The notes under the pieces: model-generated
Seen by the model: the letters and a program-made list of their open reading frames with translations, nothing else
The model's database searches: none
Told to the model about the DNA's origin: nothing
Position numbers and translations under genes: made by a program
Source: Rhynchopus sp. YZ270_cl-10
Lineage: Eukaryota > Euglenozoa > Diplonemea > Diplonemida > Diplonemidae
Reading direction: 5' to 3'
NCBI GenBank assembly: GCA_964035575.1
Contig: OZ037896.1
Span: forward strand, 992,001 to 1,056,000
DNA length: 64,000 bases
Shown: positions 55,682 to 64,000 of the stretch, one piece after another
Numbering within the stretch: the stretch's first letter is position 1
Layout: the number at the start of each line of letters is the position of its first letter

Positions 55682-57496
55682 TTACTTCCTGGTCTTGAGG
55701 GTCATCATCTCGGTCCAGGTTCCCAGGTCAGCAGGTCCGCTCTCTCTGCCCAGACCGCTGGTCTTCATTCCTCCGAAGGGTGCTCCACAGGTGTTCCCCA
55801 AATGCTCGTTGACCCAGACAGTGCCCGCAAGCATGCGTGCAGCCATGCTGTTGGCCTTCTCAATGTCGGACGACCACACACTCCCACCAAGCCCAAACTT
55901 CGTGGAGTTGGCACGCACAAGCGCATCCTCTTCGTCGTCGAATTTGATGACCGGCAGGGCAGGTCCGAACTGCTCCTCGTCCACAATACGCACACCCTCC
56001 TTCACGTTCGACACAATCGTCGCCTCGTAGAAGAAGCCCTCACCTTCGCCACGCTTTCCTCCGCAGTGGATCGTGGCACCGTTCTTCCTTGCGTCCTCAA
56101 CGTAGTCAGACACGATCTTCAGCTGGCCAGCATTGCACAGAGGTCCGAACTCAGTCTCCTTGTCCATACCGTCACCGAACTGAAATGGGTGGGAAATTAT
56201 GTGTCATTGCATTCAGAAGAAAAAAAAGAAGAAGAAAACATAACACATAATCCTCCGCCTCTCATACTTAACCTATATAGTTTATATAGTTTAGAAGGGG
56301 AAAAAATGATCAAACTCGAGTTGCACCTCACACTCCAGGAGCTACTGCGCATTGTTTTATGTAAAAAAACCCTCCACACTGGGGTAATGAAACAAAAGCA
56401 ACCACGGAAAGAAAAACCAGGCACAAATCTGCACAACAGACGAGGTATATTTGAACACTTTACTTTACCTAACGTATATTTTGTGGGGGAAACATATTTT
56501 CTCTTGTAGAGGTTTCAAAACGTTTGGGATGATCCATACCTTGGCAGCCTTGGCCAGCTTCACAAGCTCCTCAACAAACTTGTCGTGGATGCTCGAGTGC
56601 ACGAAGCATCTCTTGATTGCAATGCAGACCTGTCCAGAGTTCGCGAAGGCCCCACCGAACACACCCTTAGCAGCCTTCTCCACATCGACGTCACCACAGA
56701 TGATCGCAGCATCGTTACCACCCAGCTCAAGGGTGACACGCTTCACATCGTCTGCGCACACCTTCATGATGGCCTTTCCTGTGGGCACAGATCCTGTGAA
56801 GGACACCTTCGCAACGTCGGGGTGTGCTGTGAGCTGTGCGCCCGAACGGAAGCGGTTGTCGTCCGAGACAACCAGGTTGATGACACCTGCGGGGAAGCAG
56901 TCTGCGATGAGCTCGAAGAGCGCGCAGGTTGCGATGGGGGTGAAGGGGGAGGGCTTGGCGATCAGGGTGTTTCCGAATGTGAGTGCGCCGGTGGCCTTCT
57001 TCATCAGGGTCAGGAGGGGGAAGTTCCAGGGGGCGATGCAGGCAACGACACCTACGGGGCGGCGCACGATGGAGACACGGAAGTCGTCCTCCTCCTTCCA
57101 GACGTGCTCGGGGATGTCAAGAACGTCGATGCCGAGCTGCATGAGGCCCGCAGTGGCGGTCACCTCCCGCATGGCACCGAGGCCCTGGCGTGCGGGGGTC
57201 TCACCTCCCTTCGGCTTGCCCTGCTCAAGGCAGATCAGCTCCGCAAGCTTCTCCTGGTTGGCAAGGATGACCTCGCGTGCCTTAGCCAGGCAAGCCTTGC
57301 GTTCCTCAATGGTGGTAGCAGCCCACGCAGGGAACGCCGCCTTCGCTGCCGCAACAGCAGCATCGACATCAGCCTCGTTGCAGTCAGGGCACTGCGCAAA
57401 GGCCTTCCCAGTCGCGGGGTTCAGCACACCAAAGGTCTTGTCAGCTGCGACAGCCTTGCCGTCGATCAGCATCTTGTACTCCGTGGGGAAAGTCAT
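55682..57496 (-). CDS. aldehyde dehydrogenase, tandem copy 2 (two exons)
   Basis: Paralogue of the preceding gene, 484 residues from the internal ATG. Exon 1 is 57,496-56,540; exon 2 is 56,179-55,682. The intron is only 360 bp (GTATGG...CCCATTTCAG) at the same position and phase. The same catalytic residues are present (Asn in PWNFP, Glu in VTLELGG, Cys in NSGQVC). An in-frame ATG at 57,586 would add MLRTLLFATPLRTVRCSLPL plus ten residues, a typical mitochondrial presequence (Arg-rich, no acidic residues); a leader acceptor CTGCAAACCAG lies between the two ATGs, so either form, or both, could be made. Residues 103-175 differ strongly from copy 1, while the rest is nearly identical, which suggests gene conversion around a diverged block. 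Confidence 0.9.
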
Positions 57497-57781
57497 TGTG
57501 TGTGTTGTGTTGTGTCTGGTTTGCAGTAGAGGAAGTGAACACCGTACAGTCCGCAAGGGTGTTGCAAACAAAAGGGTACGTAACATTAGGAGCGGTCTTT
57601 GAAAAAGATGTGGTGGTAATTTTGTGAGGGGTGAAAATTATCAAAAAGAAGGGACATTTTTTCCTCTATTTTTTCCTATTCAATTATGAACCACTCAACA
57701 AATTGTATGATGCATACACCTTTCATATACATCTTTAAAGCTTCAGGGAAAGTGTAAAAATTCCCCTTTCTTTTCATTCAT

Positions 57782-59023
57782 TTAATCCTTTTTATTCCGT
57801 TTATGCCTGCTTGATTGATGATGCGTGCTAGCCAGCTTCTTTACCGAGATGGCACACTGTGTAAATGTTCCAACCCGTTGCAGGTATTCCCACTCGGTCC
57901 CTCGCATCATCCACATATGCGTTTTGGTTGTTGCGTCGGGCTCGCTTTTGTGCCACCGCCGTGCAAACCTTTCTTTGTCCTTAGCATGAATCTTAGAAGA
58001 AAGGCTCTGGTGAAATGCTTCGTACTCCTGCCACCATCTGTTATGAGTGCTTCCGAATCGAACTGGAGACCGTAGGGTGGGGTTAATCGCTGCAGTTTCT
58101 TTCCGGTCACCACAGCGGTTAAACCACGGCTTCCACGTCCCAGAGAGATGAAGCCCCACCACAGTCTTCCCCATACTCTGTTGTGCAGAGTACTGACGCC
58201 CCATCGGCACCACTCTTTTGTTCACAAAGTACCGCATAATCAACCCATCGCGAATGTTTTGGGAGTCAAACCCGTATTTCTTTAGCCCAACATTTTTTTG
58301 AAAAAAATGGGATAGCTCATCTAAAACAGAGTGTGAAGGCCTCATCAACATTGCCCCCGTATGAAAATACCCGCTACTACTGTGACCATGCACTGCCGCA
58401 ATCCAATGAGGGTCCTTTGGAAGGCTTATATTAAAAATGGAATCCGGATTCTTCAAAATCACGATATCCGCATCGAGGAAGGCGACTACACTGTACTCTG
58501 TAAGATTGTAAATAAACAATTTGTCCAACGTGGTAGTATACAGCCCTCCAGTTTTAGACCCCTTTGCCTCTTTATGAATGAATGCATCACTTTCATTGAC
58601 TCTTTTAATGTCATCGAACACAAGGGAAAGGCGGGAAGCGGCGCTTCGGGTTACTTCATTTCCTATCAAAATAACGGCTGAACAACGGTCGCTTTCCAGA
58701 AAGCGGCTGTGATGGCGGAGAGAGTGGCCGAGGACTAAGGCACCATCGAGGTATTTGTCGTTCCCCAGGTAGGTGACATAGGCAGCGTTGGTAGAGGAGG
58801 AGGCAGGATGCCAGATGGCAGCTTCGTCTTCTGTGAAGGGCGGGTGTGTCCAGACAGTGTGCGCAGCTTCGGGGTGATGCGGGTGGCCACGCTGCTTCCC
58901 AGAAGCAATCTCCGTTCCGTCCCCTCTCGCCAAAGGTGATTGAGAGCGAATCGCGCTTTCGTTCACCACCAACCCTACCAGACCCAACGCAACAATAGAG
59001 CCGACCATAGACGCGGTGTGCAT
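57782..59023 (-). CDS. GT8 glycosyltransferase, type II membrane protein
   Basis: A 413-residue protein. Residues 6-20 are a hydrophobic signal-anchor, so the enzyme probably sits in the Golgi or ER with the catalytic part in the lumen. Glycogenin/galactinol-synthase-like GT8 features: AYVTYLGNDKYLDGALVLGHSL (81-102), DKLFIYNLTEYSVVAFLDAD with the DxD motif at 184-186, FHTGAMLMRPS (220-230), and HLSGTWKPW (292-300), the family's HxxGxxKPW. It uses a UDP-sugar with Mn2+; acceptor unknown. Length is normal for this group. The 3' neighbour on the minus map is the ALDH pair, 285 bp away, with no functional link evident. A T8 tract followed by CTAAAAG lies 15-30 bases upstream of the ATG as a possible acceptor. 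Confidence 0.88.
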   Translation of the reverse strand: MHTASMVGSIVALGLVGLVVNESAIRSQSPLARGDGTEIASGKQRGHPHHPEAAHTVWTHPPFTEDEAAIWHPASSSTNAAYVTYLGNDKYLDGALVLGHSLRHHSRFLESDRCSAVILIGNEVTRSAASRLSLVFDDIKRVNESDAFIHKEAKGSKTGGLYTTTLDKLFIYNLTEYSVVAFLDADIVILKNPDSIFNISLPKDPHWIAAVHGHSSSGYFHTGAMLMRPSHSVLDELSHFFQKNVGLKKYGFDSQNIRDGLIMRYFVNKRVVPMGRQYSAQQSMGKTVVGLHLSGTWKPWFNRCGDRKETAAINPTLRSPVRFGSTHNRWWQEYEAFHQSLSSKIHAKDKERFARRWHKSEPDATTKTHMWMMRGTEWEYLQRVGTFTQCAISVKKLASTHHQSSRHKRNKKD

Positions 59024-59305
59024 TCTATATGCGGCTCTCTTTTAGAAAAAAAATTGGTATATTTGGAGAGAGAAAAATGGAGGGGGAAACAATATGTTAG
59101 ATTTTGTGTAAATGATTATCTGGAGGGGGGAAAAAAATGTGTTGGGTGTAATGAGGTAGTATGAAAGGGAGGGGGGGAAATTGATTTTTAAAAAAAAGAG
59201 GGGGAGGGAAAGGCAGGTACGGGAAGTTCTTTTTTTTTGAAAACTTGGTTGTATTAGTGTAGCCACCCGAGGATGAACTCCACTATTTTTTATTTTATTT
59301 ATTTC
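59024..59305. other. spacer upstream of the GT8 gene
   Basis: A gene-free stretch that contains one S1 repeat (59,238-59,287) followed closely by the H5 element. Confidence 0.6.
59238..59287 (+). repeat. S1 short repeat, GAGGATGA variant
   Basis: An intact copy: TTGAAAACTTGGTTGTATTA, GTGTAGCCACCC, GAGGATGAACTCCACTAT. It lies 19 bp from the left end of H5. Confidence 0.8.
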
Positions 59306-60684
59306 CAGGGTTTTTTCTAGGATTTTTTTTTTCAGATCTGGGGGGGGACGCAAAAAAAACCACCCAAAAAAAAATTTTTTTTGCAGGTGCAAGCAGGGTT
59401 TCCGCTTATCTTCATGGAAAATTTTTCCAAAACTGTGAAGATATGTCCAAAAAGGGGTCAAAAATTTTCGCGCTCCGCGCAAAAAAGTCTGTTAATTTCA
59501 CGTAAATACGTGATAACGCGGGATGATAACGTACATCAAGAACCAAACCAACCCTTTTTCTCATGTTCCACGGAACCTTCCCTCAGTACAAGAAGAAACG
59601 GCGGTCATGATATCAGAACTTTCTGGCGAAGCCACGGTACGCAACATTTCAAAAAATTGTGACCTAAAATTGAACATTTTTACAGCCAAACTATGGTAGA
59701 GGGCTGTGGTATTCCGCTCATAAGTTTTGAGCTGCGCCGCAGGCGCACGGTACGCTACTTTTTTTTTTATTTTTGCCGATCCCTTATTCTCACTCTTTGT
59801 TCGGTCCGTCAAATGGTGCAAAGATTGGGTGAATTGGGGGCACGGTCTGAAACTTCACCTCGCTATATCCTCTTCGTACGTGGTGTCCCAAATGGGGGTC
59901 TGTGCGGGTGACCCCCAACCACCCCCCATATCCTTTTTTCCCAAGTCAAAAATTCGTCCCCCCCCGGCAGGTGTAGCCGTAATTCCGGGGGTCAAAACCC
60001 GCGATCCCCGATCCCCGATCCCCGGCTTAATTTAGGGGGGGGTTTTATGAGGAAAAATCAGGAAAACGGTAAAAAAATGTCAAAAATCTGTTCGTTTGCA
60101 CACTGTGAAAAAAAACGCGACCCACCGCTGAAAGCGCAAGGTGTTAACCTTGTGAGAGCCTGTGAGAGCTTACTGAGAGCTTATGAGGTCCTGTGCTGTG
60201 GTAGCGCACAGTACATAGAGTACACACAGTTCACACCGAAAACACTTGCATTTGCATTTCCGGAATCCGTCCGGCCAGTGGTGGGGTCAATTTGCCGAAA
60301 TGGACAAGTTTTCGTTTTTGGTCAATTTCCGCACAGTATACACAGTATACACAGGGGATTGTTCGGGTGCCTATAATTTTTTTGGCCCAACCCCCTCGCA
60401 AGAAAGCAGGGTATTTTTCCACCCCCAGAAAATGCCGTTATGAAAGATTGGGATCCTCTGAATCCAAATCCGTGTTCCGGCCCAGGATTCAAATTGATCC
60501 TTAAATCTAATATTGCTAAGGCAGTATTTCCCATGCAGTTTGTCAGGGGGAAAATCTGGGAATTTTGGCCCGGGGATCGATCCCCGACTTACGGCTACAC
60601 CTGCCCCCCGGGGGGGGACGAATTTCCCCCCAAAATCTGGGGGGGGACGCCGTCCCCCCCCCGCTCCCCCTAGAAAAAACCCTG
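59306..60684. mobile_element. hAT-like element H5
   Basis: Perfect 16-bp inverted ends, CAGGGTTTTTTCTAGG, close to those of H1. ATTTC flanks both sides (59,301-59,305, 60,685-60,689); an 8-bp duplication would be usual for hAT, and the further bases do not match. Subterminal GGGGGGGACG blocks are inverted. The interior holds TGGCGAAGCCACGGTACGCA (as in H1), GCGCCGCAGGCGCACGGTAC (59,733 on) and an R-core unit (60,236-60,325). No intact transposase is visible. Confidence 0.75.
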
Positions 60685-61597
60685 ATTTCGGGTGTTGTGG
60701 TTTGTTGTGTTCATGGAAAGGGAAAGGTTCGTTGTTGGAGCGCTTGTTGCGTTGTTGTTGTTGTTTTTTATTCATTTCATCCAACATGATGCCTGCGAGA
60801 AGGAAATAAAAAGATTACGGTTTTTGTACGATGACTCTAGGCCTCTTCTTGCTGAGTCACCTTTCCGACCAAAAAAAAAGGGGGTGGCTGGCAACGAGAA
60901 AAAAAGGAAGGAATAAAAAAGAGTAGTTGAAACGTGCTCAGTCGAGCATCATGCAAAGGGTAGGACGTGGGTGTTCCGTACCGTAAGAGAACGGAGGCGG
61001 TTCACAACCGCTCGGCGAATCATGCGACCTTCTTATACCCCAGCCTTTTTAACGGCCAAAAAAAAAGTTGAAAGTGCAAACGGCTTACCATACATCGGCG
61101 GACGCAGGCAGTTTCTAAAATATAAAAAAAAATCGTGAATTTGAAATTTGCGGGAAAAAAAGGGGGGGTTGACGGTGGTGGTGACAGTTTACCAGACACC
61201 TCTGACTTAGAGAAAAAAAGGGGTGCTGGTTTAACATTCACATAAATTTAGTTTGTCTCGCAGTTCGAGAGCCAGGGTGAGAAAAGGGGATATTAGATAA
61301 ACAGCTGTCATGGAGTACAGTTTTTTTTGTGGTCATCAACGTCGCTCAAAGAAGGGATGGAAAAGTTAACTCATCCCTAAAACGTGTCGCAGAGAGGAAC
61401 CACCAAAGCAAACAAATTAAAAGTTTTGGTAAGATGAACCTAAGCCTCTCTGTGCTTAGTCACCTCAATAATGTATTACATGAGTGCAGGAACACCGTTT
61501 TAAAAAATTTAATTTTAGCATTTTTTTAAAGAGAGAGAAAAGCACAATGAAAACGAGTTGAGTTGCTTGACCAGGTCGAATAGCTTTTTTATTACTG

Positions 61598-61702
61598 TAA
61601 ATGTAAATATGTTGGAAAGTAATAATGTTGGAACTGCCCAAAAAAAAAAAAAAAAACGATCGTTCGTTACAACATTATTACGGTCCAACATATTTACATT
61701 TA
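61598..61702. repeat. palindrome
   Basis: Arms TAAATGTAAATATGTTGGA and the exact reverse complement at 61,684-61,702, with inner GTAATAATGTTG also inverted, around an A run. A similar, weaker palindrome (AATCGGAATAATGTTCGACC against its complement) follows at 61,797-61,892. Confidence 0.7.
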
Positions 61703-62442
61703 CGGTGCTACTGACCTACAAAAAAAGTGCGACTGTTTCCTCTGTGCATAAAGAAGTGGGAAGAGAGAAGGGAATTGAGTGAAAGCTTGTCACCATAATC
61801 GGAATAATGTTCGACCGTAAAAAGGGGAGAACTTCCAGAAAAATACTGAAACGGTCAAACATATTTATGGGCGACAATTTTTCCGATTACAGTATTTTTG
61901 TTTTGTGCTCTTTTTTTTGTGGCATTTAAAGAGAGAAGGGGGGAGAAGTGTACATGGGGTAAGGAGGATTGGTAACAAATAAAGTACAAAAAAAGGAGTG
62001 CACTTTTTGAATCCATAAATCAAAAAAAAAACCCCCCCGGGTCAAGTCTTGACAAAAAGGGGGGTGTGTATTAGTTCTGAGAGGGGGGGAAAGGGGTGTG
62101 TCTTCAGCCACTCGAACTTCTTGTTGTGTAAGTGGTTGCACTTTATCGGCAGCACTGCTGCAACCCTCCTCCCGCATCGTGCTCTCCCTGAACTAAAGTA
62201 AATTTTTTTTTTCAGCAGTTTCGAGCTCAAGTTTTTGTAAAGTTTTATTTTCTTTTAGAAAAAAACGGAATTTTTTTTGTCCGTCAAGTTCGAGTTGAAA
62301 TAAACAAAAGAAAACGTGTCGGTGTGTTTTGTACATGTTAAAGAACAACATAAAGTTGAAGAAAAAAGTGGGGATGGCACAAAAAAAAAAGTGGGGGAGG
62401 TGCGAAAATACACCATTCTACAGTACCTTACCTTTTAGAAAA

Positions 62443-62608
62443 AACTTTTGGTTTGTATTAGTGTAGACTGATTAAGGGTTTTGATTTTTTTGCAGGTATT
62501 GCATTTTGTTGATCACTACTTTTTATTTTTCTTTTTTTTCTTTTTTTTCTTCTTTTTTTTCTTTTTTGCTTGCTGTTAGTCTAGACACCCGAGGATGCGT
62601 TCCACTTC
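62443..62608 (+). repeat. S1 short repeat split by a 107-bp insertion
   Basis: The left part ends GTATTAGTGTAGAC and the right part starts TTAGTCTAGACACCCGAGG. The 11-base segment TTAGTGTAGAC is repeated on both sides with one mismatch (62,458-62,468, 62,576-62,586), as after a staggered insertion. The inserted piece is mostly T-rich. Confidence 0.6.
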
Positions 62609-62910
62609 AATCTAAAAACGTTTGGGGGTATGGGTATGGGAAGTTTCGTTCGATATCCGTTTTAAGACACAAGTTGAAAGTGCAAATGCCTCACCGTTCA
62701 TCGGCGGACGCAGGCACTACCAAAAAAAATTTCAAAAAAAAAAAAAGAGAAAAAATGGAGATTGAAGGGGGGAGAGGGGAGGGGGGGGCAAAAATATTTA
62801 AAGTGTGTTTGTTCTGAATTTGCGCTGAGATCCAGCATTTTTGTGTCACAAAAAATATATGGGGTGGTTGGAAAGAGTACGCTAAGCTTCTCTGTGCTTC
62901 GTCACCAAAG

Positions 62911-62957
62911 AATTGAAAGTGCAAACGCCTCACCGGACATCGGCGGACGTAGGCACT
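62911..62957 (+). repeat. S3 hairpin repeat (representative)
   Basis: TTGAAAGTGCAAACGCCTCA, CCGGACATCGGCGGACG, TAGGCACT: the ends AGTGC and GCACT pair, and CCG/CGG pair inside. Other copies are near 4,540; 14,300; 17,530; 21,200; 61,065 and 62,667. All are in the plus direction. Confidence 0.65.
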
Positions 62958-64000
62958 AGAACACTGGGAGGGGAAACACATAATTGTAACACAAACACGC
63001 GAAGATGGGAAAGAGAGAAAAACTGAAGGAGGATCTCGTATGAAGAGTGACCAGTGAATCCACACGGTGGTCCGATCAGAGCCCTGACAGGTGTCAGTAT
63101 GTCGTAATAACGTAATTTTCACGCCCGTCGCGCCCGTCGCGCCCGTCACGTTATGTCCCCAAACAGGGACACCATGCAGACAAAAGAACGCTTCCTCACT
63201 TTCAATTGAAGTTATCAAAGAACAAAATGATGATCCTCACCGCAAAAAAAAATAGAGGCAAAAAACAAGAGAGTTGCCTTAAGAAAAGAAGGGAGGAGGG
63301 AATGTTGGTAGTGTACGTTCGTAAAAAACTCGTTCCACTTTGTGTTCGTTATTTAAATAGTTATTTTTTTTCTTCTTTTTGCACAAATATAAAAAAAAAT
63401 CAAATGAATTGGACCCTACAGCTGGGTCTAACACAGGCCTGCTAAACAGTGACGAAAATCGTATTTTTTTGGGGCTTGAAATTCGGTTTAGCAACAGGCT
63501 TGGTCTAACAAATTGTATTTTTTTTTTTTTACTTTTTTTTTTTTTTTATCACACACCCCCGTTTGCTCACACCTTCGCGTCCTTTTTGCATTCTCCGAGA
63601 AAAAGGACGGTATCGGAATGAACAAAAGGGGTAAAGAGACAAAAGGCTCCGTCACATCGGTTCGATGCCGTGAGCACCTACATTCACCTACCTACATTCG
63701 AGAGGAAAAAGGTAAAGTTCTAAGCTGTCCAGGAAGAGGTGAGCTGTCTGTCAAGGCTTACCCCTATACAAGCCATCCCTCTAACGGGTCAGAGTGAAAG
63801 GGAGAAAGAGGAAAACCCCTCCTTGACGCGCAACAAACTTTGCTTTTTTGCCTTTTGGGATTCACCTTTCAAATATACAAAAAATAGCCTGAAATATACC
63901 CCCTCCTACCCAATCCCATAACCCCCACCTATTTTCCACAAAACCACACACAGGAACTCTCAGAGGGACAAAAAAAAAAAAGTACAAAAAATTGTTGTTC

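Larger units (their letters stand above)
60685..64000. other. gene-free repeat-rich end of window
   Basis: Contains S2 hairpins (60,827; 61,430; 62,876), S3 repeats (61,065; 62,667; 62,911), two palindromes (61,598-61,702 and 61,797-61,892), a split S1 (62,443-62,608), a CGCGCCCGT triplet repeat (63,121-63,150) and A/T runs. No coding sequence was recognised. Confidence 0.65.

Noticed and set aside
50977-57496. ALDH copies as an assembly duplicate of one gene
   Set aside because: The introns, upstream regions and a 70-residue block are clearly different, so these are two real loci.
53562-57529. Long plus-strand frames opposite the ALDH exons (over 300 codons)
   Set aside because: They are shadows of strongly biased codons on the minus strand; the minus frames carry clear ALDH motifs and the plus frames do not resemble proteins.
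62691-63218. A 175-codon minus-strand frame
   Set aside because: Its middle is the S3 and S2 repeats in reverse and its ends are low-complexity tracts.

Overview
The window looks like nuclear DNA of a protist, most plausibly a euglenozoan and perhaps a diplonemid. Twelve protein-coding genes are supported, and all twelve lie on the minus strand. At least nine have a pyrimidine tract and an AG within about 6-41 bases upstream of the chosen ATG, as expected for spliced-leader addition to polycistronic transcripts. Introns are few: three were found, all GT-AG, phase 0 and starting GTAT. No spliced-leader RNA gene was seen, so the lineage is inference; dinoflagellates also use one-way gene arrays and trans-splicing. 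Genes are GC-balanced. The spacers are rich in A and T runs and packed with short repeats.

Layout. 1-9.7 kb is gene-free and built of nested inverted-repeat elements, several with target-site duplications. 9.7-13.6 kb has a two-exon gene with a likely mitochondrial presequence, then a DUF4116-repeat protein. 13.6-23.4 kb is a second gene-free repeat block with a complete hAT-like element at 18,974-20,114. 23.4-32.9 kb carries an ankyrin-repeat protein, a membrane-anchored SGNH-hydrolase-like protein, an XRN-type nuclease with a C-terminal membrane segment, and a GrpB-family protein. 33.2-39.5 kb is two abutting copies of an unclassified element that also has a shorter copy at 48.3-49.9 kb. 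41.0-47.9 kb holds a polycystin-like channel with a cysteine-rich insertion, an AlkB-type oxygenase, and a small membrane protein. 50.9-57.6 kb is a tandem pair of aldehyde dehydrogenase genes; one intron has swollen to 2 kb through a hAT-like insertion made of two long inverted arms. 57.8-59.0 kb is a GT8 glycosyltransferase. 59.0-64.0 kb is repeats only.

The genes do not form a recognisable pathway. What unifies the window is its repeat ecology: one short hairpin repeat (called S1 here) has been hit by four separate insertions, one internal repeat core rides inside elements with different kinds of ends, and nearly every short interspersed repeat seen points the same way, opposite to the genes. 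Family names S1-S8, H, P and E are labels made for this annotation. All copy lists were made by eye and are probably incomplete.
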